Positions 1-6,498 are shown, numbered from the stretch's first letter. The stretch: 20,152 nt of DNA from RUG11272 sp045226335 (GCA_045226335.1 JBGVCH010000075.1:1-20152), one strand, 5' to 3'. Notes: generated from the letters alone by a model not told the origin. Numbers and translations are program-made.

Positions 1-77
1 GGTTCCAGCCTCAGGGACACGTGGTCCACCGCCGTCAGCCTGTCAAACCGGCGGACAATGTCAACGCTCTCCAGCAT
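1..77 (-). CDS. ABC transporter ATP-binding protein, N-terminus only (runs off window)
   Basis: Only the first 25 codons are visible; the gene continues beyond base 1. The readable start is MLESVDIVRRFDRLTAVDHV, followed by SLRLE. This resembles the first beta strands of an ABC ATPase, where a xxVxRRFgxxTAVDxVSL pattern precedes Walker A. The ATG at 77 follows a GGAGGA site (84-89) inside the end of the upstream folT-like gene, and the spacer between the two genes is 3 nt, so they are very likely co-transcribed and translationally coupled. By context it may be an ATPase serving the ECF folate transporter, or an unrelated exporter ATPase. No Walker motif lies in the window, so the family call rests on the N-terminal pattern only. 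Confidence 0.6.
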   Translation of the reverse strand, partial: MLESVDIVRRFDRLTAVDHVSLRLE

Positions 78-80
78 TTT

Positions 81-1211
81 TCAGTCCTCCCGACGCCTCC
101 GCTTTTCCCCCCGGAACTTGCCGACCTTGTAGGACAGGAACATCGCCACAAGGACCAGCAGGATCATCACGGTGTTGTAGGATGTCTTGGCCTCCACCCG
201 GGTATAGCCCAGCTCCGGCAGCTTCGTCAGCGCGTCGTCCTTCGCGGGCTTCGATTTCGAGTATCCCCGGACCGCCCTCATGTCCGCCGCTTCGGGGTCC
301 GCCGCGGCCCGTGCGTTGATGGCCTCCACGTCCGCCTGATAGACGGAGATCTCGTAGGTGACGACCGGGCTCATGAAGGTGGACGTGGCGCTGTCGATGA
401 TGCTGACCGTGGTCTCCGGGTCCAGGTCCGGGTATTTCTCCAGGGTGATGGCGTTCATCCGCTCGTTCTCATTGTACCGCTCGTCGGACGAGTATTCCGC
501 GCTGATGGTCCTGTTGTTGTACCGGTCGGCCACAAACACCGCGACGCACGCCGTGCCCGCCAGCGTCAGGCCCACCAGCAGCGCGACGGTTTTCTTCGTG
601 AAGAACAGGCGCTTGCCCGAGCTGAACACGTATTTCTCCCGGTACAGCGGCGGGATGACATACCGGAGGAAGATCACCAGGGCCACGGACTCCAGGGGGA
701 ACATCACCAGATTCTTGAGGATCCGCGGCACGTCGATCAGGGGATAGGCCTTGCCGAAGGCGTACTCCTGGTAGCCCACCATGATGGGGGCCGTCATCAC
801 GACATTCACCAGGAAGTCGATCAGGAACCGCGCCAGCAGCAGGCGCCACACCGTCACCTCCGTGCGGTACAGCAGCAGGGCAAAGATCAGCGAGCCGGCA
901 ATTTCCACAAAGATAAAGGGGAAATAGTACGGGCCGCTGGGAAAGAGCAGGCAGCCCAGGGTGTCGGTGACAGCGGCCGCGGCGACGGCCATCAGCGGCC
1001 CGAAGGTCATGGCGCCCACCGCGTTCACCAGGAAGGCCGAGTTGATGTCCAGATAGGGGCCCAGCGGGATCTTGACGCCCTTGAGGGCCACCCGCAGGGC
1101 GATCATCAGCGCCGCGAACACCAGGGTCCGGGTATCCTTGAACTCTGCCGCGGCCGTGCGCCAATATTCCTTTGAGAAGGGATGTTTGAAGAGTTTCTGG
1201 GATGTCTGCAC
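81..1211 (-). CDS. folT: ECF transporter S component, folate-type (FolT-like), with C-terminal extension
   Basis: Predicted substrate-binding membrane subunit of an energy-coupling-factor importer for folate. The first 200 of 376 residues form the S-component core, with about six hydrophobic segments and an N-terminal AALMIALRVAL stretch like the helix-1 motif that contacts EcfT. FGPLMAV and LLFPSGPYYFP fit the folate S-component family. The folate assignment is supported mainly by the THF riboswitch in its leader. The start is taken as GTG at 1211, because GGAGG (1219-1223) lies 7 nt upstream; the ATG at 1238 would place the start before the ribosome binding site. Unusual for an S component (normally about 170-200 residues), a C-terminal extension adds two transmembrane segments (about 208-228 and 347-362) flanking a roughly 115-residue, probably extracytoplasmic loop. 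The basic tail ends KRRRRED. Confidence 0.85.
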   Translation of the reverse strand: MQTSQKLFKHPFSKEYWRTAAAEFKDTRTLVFAALMIALRVALKGVKIPLGPYLDINSAFLVNAVGAMTFGPLMAVAAAAVTDTLGCLLFPSGPYYFPFIFVEIAGSLIFALLLYRTEVTVWRLLLARFLIDFLVNVVMTAPIMVGYQEYAFGKAYPLIDVPRILKNLVMFPLESVALVIFLRYVIPPLYREKYVFSSGKRLFFTKKTVALLVGLTLAGTACVAVFVADRYNNRTISAEYSSDERYNENERMNAITLEKYPDLDPETTVSIIDSATSTFMSPVVTYEISVYQADVEAINARAAADPEAADMRAVRGYSKSKPAKDDALTKLPELGYTRVEAKTSYNTVMILLVLVAMFLSYKVGKFRGEKRRRRED

Positions 1212-1215
1212 GAAA

Positions 1216-1264
1216 AAACCTCCTTTCAGAGCATACACAAGCTGTCCGAAGGAGGTTTCTCCTT
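1216..1264 (-). promoter_or_regulatory. Mutually exclusive SD-sequestering / anti-sequestering hairpins before folT
   Basis: In the minus-strand transcript AAACCTCCTT (1249-1258) pairs perfectly with AAGGAGGTTT (1216-1225). This 10-bp stem buries the Shine-Dalgarno sequence and is followed by further U residues, so it could act as a translation block or a terminator. The CTCCTT half (1249-1254) can instead pair with AAGGAG (1259-1264) across a 4-nt AAAC loop, which frees the ribosome binding site. These two folds are the expected expression platform of the adjacent riboswitch. Which fold the ligand stabilises is inferred, presumably the sequestering one. Confidence 0.7.
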
Positions 1265-1372
1265 ACACCGTGACCAGCGGGTGCGGGCCGACTGCCGCGG
1301 CAAGCTGCCTTCGTCCGCCGGGCATCATCCCCGCCCGGCAGCACTTCACGCTTTAGGCCCTACTCTGTACGC
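1265..1372 (-). ncRNA. Tetrahydrofolate (THF) riboswitch
   Basis: The minus-strand leader carries the ordered conserved blocks of the THF riboswitch (folE motif): GAGTAG, GCGTGAAGTG, a GC-rich stem CCGGGC/GCCCGG enclosing GGGATG, GGACGAAGGC, GCCGCGGC, and finally GCACCCGCTGG. GGGCC near the 5' side pairs with GGCCC near the 3' side to form the long internal helix. It begins a few bases after the predicted transcription start and is followed by the SD-sequestering hairpin and a folate-type ECF transporter gene, which is a known genomic context for this class. It should lower folT expression when reduced folate is plentiful. The recognition is by sequence pattern; covariance scoring was not run. 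Confidence 0.92.
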
Positions 1373-1376
1373 CGCC

Positions 1377-1404
1377 ATTATAGCAGATCACGGGCAAAAT
1401 GCAA
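1377..1404 (-). promoter_or_regulatory. Promoter of the riboswitch-folT unit
   Basis: On the minus strand TTGCAT (1404-1399) and a perfect TATAAT (1382-1377) are separated by 16 bp. The expected start of transcription near 1370 is just before the first conserved riboswitch block, which supports both calls. Confidence 0.8.
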
Positions 1405-1432
1405 GCGTTCGGCCGGCAGTCCGCAAAACCCT

Positions 1433-2137
1433 TTACGCCAGTTCCTCCAGCGTCCCCTCGGCGAAGCGCTTCTCCGCCTCCGCCATGATCTTCTCCGTGG
1501 CGGAGACGCCGCAGCGGGACGCCCCGGCCTTGCGGGCCGCCAGGACGGTATCCAGGTCCCGGATGCCGCCGGAGCCCTTCACCCGCACCTTGTCCGACAC
1601 GGCGGCCCGCATCAGCTCCAGATCGGGGATGGTGCAGCCCGCGGTGCCATAGCCCGTGGAGGTCTTGACAAAGTCCGCCCCGGCCTCCTCCGACAGCTCG
1701 CAGGCGCGCTTCTTCTGCGCGTCCGACAGATAGCAGGTCTCGATGATGACTTTCACGATGGCGCCCTTGGCGTGGGCGTGTTCGCAGATCTGCCGGATCT
1801 CCTCCCGGACGTAATCCTCGTCGCCCCGGAGCATCCGGCCGATGTTGATCACCATGTCCAGCTCCTCGCAGCCCTCCGCCAGGGCCAGATCCGCCTCGGT
1901 CACCTTGATGGCGGTCTCGTGGGCGCCATGGGGGAAGCCGATGACGGTGCAGACCTTCACGCCGCTGCCCTTCAGCATTTCCGCCATGATCGGCACATCG
2001 CAGGGCCTGGCGCACATGGACGCCGTATGGTATTTCAGGGCCACCTCCGCGCCGCGGCGGATGTCATCCTCGGTCAGGTAGGGCTGCAGAGTGGAATGGT
2101 CCAGCATGGACGCGATATCGGCAGGGGTCAGTTTCAT
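1433..2137 (-). CDS. deoC: Deoxyribose-phosphate aldolase
   Basis: Cytoplasmic class I aldolase that splits 2-deoxyribose 5-phosphate into glyceraldehyde 3-phosphate and acetaldehyde in deoxynucleoside catabolism. The 234 residues form a TIM barrel of normal family length. The Schiff-base lysine is visible as K158 in DFVKTSTGYG, the second active-site lysine as K187 in VRVKGSGGI, and the catalytic aspartate as D94 in ELDMVINIG. The ATG at 2137 was chosen because GGAGGAG (2144-2150) sits just upstream and the family N-terminus MKLTPADIASMLDHSTL starts there. It has its own strong promoter and an operator-like repeat. The downstream folT unit has a separate promoter; no convincing terminator is seen between the two. 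No other deoxynucleoside catabolism gene is nearby. Confidence 0.96.
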   Translation of the reverse strand: MKLTPADIASMLDHSTLQPYLTEDDIRRGAEVALKYHTASMCARPCDVPIMAEMLKGSGVKVCTVIGFPHGAHETAIKVTEADLALAEGCEELDMVINIGRMLRGDEDYVREEIRQICEHAHAKGAIVKVIIETCYLSDAQKKRACELSEEAGADFVKTSTGYGTAGCTIPDLELMRAAVSDKVRVKGSGGIRDLDTVLAARKAGASRCGVSATEKIMAEAEKRFAEGTLEELA

Positions 2138-2174
2138 ATTCGTCTCCTCCTTTTTTGTTCGGTTCTGTACCGTT

Positions 2175-2203
2175 ATTGTACCGGTACGGGCCGGTTTTGT
2201 CAA
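2175..2203 (-). promoter_or_regulatory. deoC promoter with operator-like repeats
   Basis: On the minus strand TTGACA (2203-2198), a 17-bp spacer and TACAAT (2180-2175) form a near-consensus sigma-A promoter. The -10 region is overlapped by the palindrome GTACCGGTAC (2178-2187), and CGGTACA occurs twice in direct orientation, 11 bp apart. Such repeats over a -10 box suggest a repressor site. The regulator is unknown and not encoded in the window. Confidence 0.8.
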
Positions 2204-2241
2204 TTCTTTTTCCCCGGATCCGCCATCTTTCCGCCTGTCGC

Positions 2242-2270
2242 TTGACAAAGGCATCCGTCGTTGCTATGCT
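2242..2270 (+). promoter_or_regulatory. Promoter of the aminopeptidase-trmO-M28-like operon
   Basis: TTGACA (2242-2247) and TATGCT (2265-2270) are separated by 17 bp. The ATG of the first gene follows 31 bp later, behind a GCGGAGGG ribosome binding site. It is divergent from the deoC promoter, with about 40 bp between the two -35 boxes. Confidence 0.85.
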
Positions 2271-2301
2271 TCTCCCGAGAACAACGAGCGGAGGGATCGT
2301 T

Positions 2302-3612
2302 ATGGAAAAGAACGCGGAAGCCCTGGCCCTGCTGGACTTTCTGAAAACCGCCCCCACGGCCTGGCACGCCGTGGACGGCATCGCGCGGATGCTGGAAGCC
2401 GCCGGTTTCACCGCCCTGCGGGAGGGGGACGCCTGGGCCCTGGCCCCCGGCGGCCGCTATTACGTCACCCGGAACCTCTCCTCGATCATCGCTTTCCGCC
2501 TGCCGGAGGACACCCCCTCGGGCTTCATGATCGCCGCCGCCCACAGCGACTCCCCCACCTTCAAGGTCAAGGCAGTGCCGGAGCTCACCGCGGCCGGACG
2601 CTACACCCAGCTGGACACGGAGCCCTACGGCGGCATGATCATGTCCTCCTGGATGGACCGGCCCCTGTCCGTGGCGGGGCGGCTGCTGGTGCGGGAGGGG
2701 GACCGCCTGGTGACCCGCCTGGTGCAGTGCGGCCGGGACCTGTGCGTCATCCCCAACGTGGCCATCCACATGAACCGCGAGGTGAACAACGGCTACGCCT
2801 GGAAGGCCAACGTGGACCTCATGCCCCTGTGGGGAAGCGAAAAAGCGGGAGATACCTTCCTCAAAACCGTGGCGGAAGCCGCGGGTGTGGAAGAGAAAGC
2901 CATCGCGGGCCATGACCTGTACCTGTACAACCGGGTGCCGGGGTGCTTCTGGGGCGTGGAAGGCGCGTATCTCTCCGCAGGCCGCCTGGACGACCTGGAG
3001 TGCGCCTGGACCGGCGCCAAAGCCTTCGCCAAAGCGAAGGCGGAAGGCCATGTCAACGTGCTGTGCGTCTTCGACAACGAGGAGGTGGGCAGCGGCACCC
3101 GCCAGGGCGCGGACGGCAGCTTCCTGCTGGACGTGCTGGCCCGCATCGCCGACGCGGAGGGCGGCAACGCCCGGCTCACCCGCATGCTGGCGGGCAGCGT
3201 GATGGTCTCCGCGGACAACGCCCACGCCGTCCATCCCAACCATCCCGAGTACTGCGACCCGGTGAACCGCGCCTGGATGAACGGGGGCGTGGTCATCAAG
3301 CACAACGCCCGGCAGAAGTACACCACCGACGCCGTGACCTGCGGGCTGTTCAGCGAGATCTGCCGGCGGGCGGAAGTCCCGGTGCAGCACTTCGCCAACC
3401 GCTCGGACCTGCCCGGTGGCTCCACCCTGGGCAACCTGTCCGGCCGGCACGTGTCCATCCCCGCCGTGGACATCGGCCTGGCCCAGCTGTCCATGCACTC
3501 CGCCTGGGAGACCGCGGGCACCGAGGACGTGAGCCTGATGATCCGGGCGCTGACGGCCTTCTGGGAGACTTCGCTGACCCAGGAAGCGGACGGCTCGTAC
3601 CGCCTGGGCTGA
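2302..3612 (+). CDS. apeB: M18 family aminopeptidase
   Basis: Zinc/cobalt aminopeptidase that removes N-terminal residues from peptides, probably in the cytoplasm as a large oligomer. The 436 residues match the family length. Expected metal and catalytic positions are present: H81 and D83 in AAHSDSPTFKVK, D230 in GRLDDLECAW, E260/E261 in DNEEVGSGT, D305 in SADNAHAVHPN, and H399 in LSMHSAWE near the C-terminus. The start at 2302 follows GGAGGG at a normal distance and gives the usual MEKNAEALALLDFL beginning; the same frame is open further upstream but crosses the promoter. It is the first gene of a three-gene operon, and trmO begins 10 nt after its stop. The M18 assignment is firm; the apeB symbol is less so. 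Confidence 0.93.
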   Translation: MEKNAEALALLDFLKTAPTAWHAVDGIARMLEAAGFTALREGDAWALAPGGRYYVTRNLSSIIAFRLPEDTPSGFMIAAAHSDSPTFKVKAVPELTAAGRYTQLDTEPYGGMIMSSWMDRPLSVAGRLLVREGDRLVTRLVQCGRDLCVIPNVAIHMNREVNNGYAWKANVDLMPLWGSEKAGDTFLKTVAEAAGVEEKAIAGHDLYLYNRVPGCFWGVEGAYLSAGRLDDLECAWTGAKAFAKAKAEGHVNVLCVFDNEEVGSGTRQGADGSFLLDVLARIADAEGGNARLTRMLAGSVMVSADNAHAVHPNHPEYCDPVNRAWMNGGVVIKHNARQKYTTDAVTCGLFSEICRRAEVPVQHFANRSDLPGGSTLGNLSGRHVSIPAVDIGLAQLSMHSAWETAGTEDVSLMIRALTAFWETSLTQEADGSYRLG

Positions 3613-3622
3613 GGAGGCCGCC

Positions 3623-4306
3623 ATGAGCAGCTCGTGCGAGTTCCCGGTCATCGCCCACGCCCGGAACGATTACACCGACAAGTTCGCGGTGCCCCGGCAG
3701 CCCGGCCTGGTGCCGGAGGTGCTGACCCGCGTCGTGTTCGAGCCCGAATACCGCAGCCGGGAGGCCCTTCGTGGGCTGGAGGACTTCAGCCATCTTTGGC
3801 TGCTGTGGCAGTTCCACCGGGCGGTGCGGGAGGGCTGGTCCCCCACCGTGCGGCCGCCCCGGCTGGGAGGCAACACCCGGATGGGGGTCTTTGCCACCCG
3901 GAGCCCCTTTCGGCCCAGCCCCATCGGTCTCAGCGCCGTGAAACTGCTGGAGGTGGCCGACGACCTGTCCCTGCTGGTCAGCGGGGCGGACCTGGCCGAC
4001 GGCACCCCCATCCTGGACATCAAACCCTATCTGCCCTACGCGGACTGCATCCCGGAGGCCGCCGGCGGCTTCGTCCGGCAGCTGGAGGACCGGCGCCTGA
4101 CCGTGTCCTGCCCGGAAGCCCTGCTGCGGCGCCTGCCGGAGGAGAGCCGCGCCGGTCTGCTGGCGGTGCTCTCCCGGGATCCCAGGCCCGCCTATCAGAG
4201 AGACCCGGACCGCGTTTACGGCTTCTCCTTCGCCGGCCTGGAGATCCGCTTCACCGTGGCGGAGGACACCCTCACCGTGCAAGACATCCTGGAGGCACGC
4301 CCATGA
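3623..4306 (+). CDS. trmO: tRNA (N6-threonylcarbamoyladenosine37-N6)-methyltransferase TrmO (TsaA family)
   Basis: S-adenosylmethionine-dependent enzyme that methylates t6A at position 37 of certain tRNAs to m6t6A. The 227-residue protein has the hallmark TsaA/UPF0066 motif at residues 81-104 (LGGNTRMGVFATRSPFRPSP, then IGLS), the second motif DGTPILDIKPYLPYAD at 126-141, and the C-terminal DPRPAYQ segment typical of TrmO. The ATG at 3623 follows GAGGAGG, which overlaps the stop of the aminopeptidase gene. Its own stop overlaps the next gene as ATGA, pointing to translational coupling. The enzyme that makes its substrate modification, TsaD, is encoded at 7889-8917 on the opposite strand. Confidence 0.93.
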   Translation: MSSSCEFPVIAHARNDYTDKFAVPRQPGLVPEVLTRVVFEPEYRSREALRGLEDFSHLWLLWQFHRAVREGWSPTVRPPRLGGNTRMGVFATRSPFRPSPIGLSAVKLLEVADDLSLLVSGADLADGTPILDIKPYLPYADCIPEAAGGFVRQLEDRRLTVSCPEALLRRLPEESRAGLLAVLSRDPRPAYQRDPDRVYGFSFAGLEIRFTVAEDTLTVQDILEARP

Positions 4307-5235
4307 CCGATTACGTGACCCTGCTGGGGGAGCGCTTCCCCGTCCGAAAGACGAAGGCGCAGCGGGAGGCGTTCCGCGCCTGGCTGACGGAGGAACTGAA
4401 AGCGCTTGGCTATCGCGCTTCCGCGGAGACCAGCGGCTTTCTGCGCGCCCCGAGCCTCACCGCCGGAAATCCGGAAAAAGCCCCGCTGCTGCTGGCCGTG
4501 CACACGGACACCCCGGCCCGCTGGCTCCTGCCGGACCTGACCATCCCCCGGAACATCCCCCTGTGGATCCTGTGGCAGCTGCTGCACATGGTCCTGCTGC
4601 TGATCCCGGCCCTGGCGGTGTACCTGCTGGTGTACCGGCTGACCGGCGGCAGCGCGCAGCTGGGCCTGTGGGGGCTGGTGCTGACCTATGTGGGGCTCCT
4701 GCTGCTGAACCAGTTCGGTCCGGCCAACCCCCGGAACCGCGGGGAGGACGCCGACCTGGCCGCCGCCCTGACCCTGCTGGCGTCCCTGCCGCCGGAGGAC
4801 CGGGACAAACTGGCCGTCCTCTTCACCGACCGCGGCTGCCGGGGCGCCTCCGGCACAAAAGCCTGGTGCAAGGAGCACCCCAACCCGGCCTACACCCGGC
4901 TGACCCTGACCCTGGCCCGGATCGGGGACGGGGACCGGTGGCTCTGCGCCTCCACCGCCACGGCCCACAAATGCACCGGTTTCGGCGCCCTGCAGCGGGT
5001 CATCGCGGAGCGGCTGGACGCCGTGTGCTGTGACGTGAAGGGCACCACCCTCCGGGGCGACCGGCGGGGCTTCCGCTGCAGCGTCACCCTGGCGGCCGGG
5101 CGCGTCAGCCCGGTCATCGGGCTGTGGAGCGGCCGGGCCCGGACCCCCCGGGACACCGTGGCCGACCCGGAAAATATTGCGCAAGTGTGTCAAACAATTA
5201 AAGATTTTCTGCAGAATGTAAAAATGGCCCAATGA
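4303..5235 (+). CDS. Membrane protein with degenerate M28-type peptidase fold
   Basis: The 310-residue protein keeps the layout of an M28 zinc aminopeptidase but not its active site. LLLAVHTDTPAR (62-73) matches the HxD motif, with H67 and D69. RGEDADLAAALTLL (146-159) stands where G-x-N-D-N-x-S-G is expected. LAVLFTDRGCRGASGTKAW (170-188) aligns with the FxxxDgEExGLxGS segment but lacks both glutamates. RARTPRDT near the C-terminus replaces the usual HTxxDT metal ligand with arginine. Two hydrophobic helices (about 87-111 and 120-137) are inserted between the first two motifs, a feature not normal for M28. It is therefore probably a non-catalytic membrane protein. It is third in the operon and starts in an ATGA overlap with trmO. 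The fold assignment is inferred from motif order. Confidence 0.7.
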   Translation: MTDYVTLLGERFPVRKTKAQREAFRAWLTEELKALGYRASAETSGFLRAPSLTAGNPEKAPLLLAVHTDTPARWLLPDLTIPRNIPLWILWQLLHMVLLLIPALAVYLLVYRLTGGSAQLGLWGLVLTYVGLLLLNQFGPANPRNRGEDADLAAALTLLASLPPEDRDKLAVLFTDRGCRGASGTKAWCKEHPNPAYTRLTLTLARIGDGDRWLCASTATAHKCTGFGALQRVIAERLDAVCCDVKGTTLRGDRRGFRCSVTLAAGRVSPVIGLWSGRARTPRDTVADPENIAQVCQTIKDFLQNVKMAQ

Positions 5236-5245
5236 GGCCATTTTT
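5220..5245 (+). terminator. Intrinsic terminator overlapping the stop codon of the M28-like gene
   Basis: AAAAATGGCC (5220-5229) pairs perfectly with GGCCATTTTT (5236-5245) around a 6-nt loop, CAATGA, which contains the stop codon. The A-stem/T-stem layout could work in either direction. It closes the aminopeptidase operon. Confidence 0.8.
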
Positions 5246-5271
5246 CGCGGCCTTCCGCGGGCGACGGAGAG

Positions 5272-5300
5272 TTGACGAAATCCGCCTCAGGAATTAAAAT
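5272..5300 (+). promoter_or_regulatory. Promoter of the 5319-6301 two-gene unit
   Basis: TTGACG (5272-5277) and TAAAAT (5295-5300) are spaced by 17 bp. It sits right after the preceding terminator, in the gap before the next gene, which supports an independent transcription unit. Confidence 0.75.
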
Positions 5301-5318
5301 GTTGCGGAGAATGGTCGT

Positions 5319-5843
5319 TTGGGGGTGGAAGCATTGCGCAGAGGCGGCATCCGTTCTGTTTTCTGCTACGCATACCGTCCCGGCCATATGCGGGACGGCG
5401 GATTCGCGGTCAATGTATACTCAGACGATGTGCTGTCTTTCACAACCTTTGACGGCAGCCGTCAGCCGGTGCAGGAGCTGATCTTCACCCTGGGCAAGGG
5501 CACGGCCCAGCGGGTGCTGAACCTCATCGAGCGGGCGGACCCCTGGCTGCGCACCTTCCCCATGCGGATGTGCTGCAAGCCGCAGCCGGACGACATTTCC
5601 ATGATCGGGGTGGACGGTTATCCCCTGTTCCAGATGGAGGACTTCGACGCCCTGATGACCTGTGAGTTCCGCTCCATCCGGGGCCACAACGCCCGCCTGA
5701 TGTTCAACCTGCTGGAGGACATCTCCGCCGTGCTGGGGCGGGAGGGCTGCGACCTGACGCTGAAGGGCTTCGGGTGGCACAACGAGCGCATTCAGCCCGA
5801 CATGCCGGACAGCACCGCCGGGGCCGGCACCGCCACCGGCTGA
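5319..5843 (+). CDS. Conserved-looking hypothetical protein, family not recognised
   Basis: I do not recognise this protein. It is about 174 residues, soluble, with no signal peptide or membrane segment, and is rich in aromatic and acidic residues. It has a cysteine pair in RMCCKPQPDDISMIGVDGYP and a long C-terminal helix region (ARLMFNLLEDISAVLG). The start is uncertain: TTG at 5319 follows GGAGA, TTG at 5334 follows GGGGGTGG at 5 nt, and the first in-frame ATG is at 5388, which would remove the well-ordered SVFCYAYRPGH segment. GC-rich codon use matches its neighbours. It lies 26 nt before the YbjN-like gene under one promoter, so the two may act together. The function cannot be stated. Confidence 0.75.
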   Translation: MGVEALRRGGIRSVFCYAYRPGHMRDGGFAVNVYSDDVLSFTTFDGSRQPVQELIFTLGKGTAQRVLNLIERADPWLRTFPMRMCCKPQPDDISMIGVDGYPLFQMEDFDALMTCEFRSIRGHNARLMFNLLEDISAVLGREGCDLTLKGFGWHNERIQPDMPDSTAGAGTATG

Positions 5844-5869
5844 GCATCCGAAGAGACAAAGGAGACGCT

Positions 5870-6301
5870 ATGATCTATCAGGCAACCCAGGACATCAGCA
5901 ACTATTTCACCATGAACCAGATCCCCCACCGCATCGAGGAGGCCGGGAACCACTCCAGGGTCGAGATCACCTTCAACGGAAAGGTGGTCAAAGGCGCGGT
6001 GATCATGTTCATCTCCGCCAACGACCAGACGGACGTCACGGTCCGGGTGCCGAACTTCGGCAGCGTCACGGTGCCGGAAGACCGGCACTTCGAGGTGCTG
6101 GAGGAGTTGAACCGCCTGAACCTCAAGTATCGCCACATCAAGTTCGTCCTGCAGAGCGACAACAGCATCCAGGCCATGTACGACATCCCCGCCTCCACCT
6201 CCATGGACGGCATCGGGGAGACCGCCCGGGAGCTCTTCATCCGCATGGTCAAGATGCTGGACGAGGCCTATCCGGAAGTCATGAAGGTGGTCTGGGGCTG
6301 A
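5870..6301 (+). CDS. YbjN-domain protein
   Basis: Small soluble protein of 143 residues resembling the YbjN superfamily, which has a type III secretion chaperone-like alpha/beta fold. Members are often linked to stress or motility regulation, and their molecular role is not settled. The N-terminal helix (QATQDISNYFTMNQIP) is followed by a strand-rich core (SRVEITFNGKVVKGAVIMFI, then DVTVRVPNFGSVTV) and a C-terminal helix (ETARELFIRMVKMLDEAYPE), the order expected for this fold. The ATG at 5870 has an AAAGGAG site 5-6 nt upstream; longer in-frame ORF extensions lack one. It is the second and last gene of the unit and is followed by a strong hairpin. The fold-level call is moderately sure and no specific role can be inferred. 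Confidence 0.7.
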   Translation: MIYQATQDISNYFTMNQIPHRIEEAGNHSRVEITFNGKVVKGAVIMFISANDQTDVTVRVPNFGSVTVPEDRHFEVLEELNRLNLKYRHIKFVLQSDNSIQAMYDIPASTSMDGIGETARELFIRMVKMLDEAYPEVMKVVWG

Positions 6302-6323
6302 GCCCGCTTTCCCAAAAGAATCA

Positions 6324-6363
6324 CAGAGGCCGCATCCGTTACTGCATCCGGATGCGGCCTCTG
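6324..6363. terminator. Strong bidirectional hairpin terminator between convergent units
   Basis: CAGAGGCCGCATCCG (6324-6338) and its perfect complement (6349-6363) form a 15-bp stem with a 10-nt loop. On the plus strand it is followed by CTTTAT, on the minus strand by TGATTCTTTT. It can end the YbjN-like unit and also stop minus-strand transcripts that read past the hydrolase gene. Confidence 0.8.
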
Positions 6364-6384
6364 CTTTATGGAGGATAGGGAGGT

Positions 6385-6482
6385 CCGGCCCTCATGAGGA
6401 AGGCCGGTAAGGAGATGCATCGAAGGTGTTGGTGGCTGCACCTTTTCCGCAAGGTCAGGGTATCAGCCGAATGTGACGGCTG
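6385..6482. other. Series of small hairpins in an otherwise empty intergenic stretch
   Basis: Four short inverted repeats follow each other: CCGGCC/GGCCGG (6385-6390, 6402-6407), AAGGTG/CACCTT (6423-6428, 6439-6444), an alternative ACCTT/AAGGT (6440-6444, 6451-6455) that competes with it, and CAGCCG/CGGCTG (6464-6469, 6477-6482). This density suggests a folded RNA or an intergenic repeat element. Strand and function are unknown. Confidence 0.35.
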
Positions 6483-6498
6483 CGTGAAGGAAAAATGA
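6394..6498 (+). CDS. Possible 34-residue small protein
   Basis: An ATG at 6394 is preceded by GGGAGG (6378-6383) at 10 nt and opens 34 codons ending in TGA. The product is basic and cysteine/tryptophan-containing (MHRRCWWLHLFRKVR in the middle, CDGCVKEK at the end), with no recognised family. It overlaps the series of small hairpins, lies downstream of a terminator, and has no clear promoter. It could be a chance ORF within a structured element; coding status is doubtful. Confidence 0.25.
   Translation: MRKAGKEMHRRCWWLHLFRKVRVSAECDGCVKEK

Noticed and set aside
1209..1238. ATG at 1238 as the folT start
   Set aside because: It lies upstream of the GGAGG site and inside the sequestering hairpin. 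GTG at 1211 has the correct spacing.
2200..3651. 483-codon minus-strand frame opposite the M18 aminopeptidase
   Set aside because: Low-complexity His/Gly/Val composition typical of antisense frames; the plus strand has complete M18 motifs.
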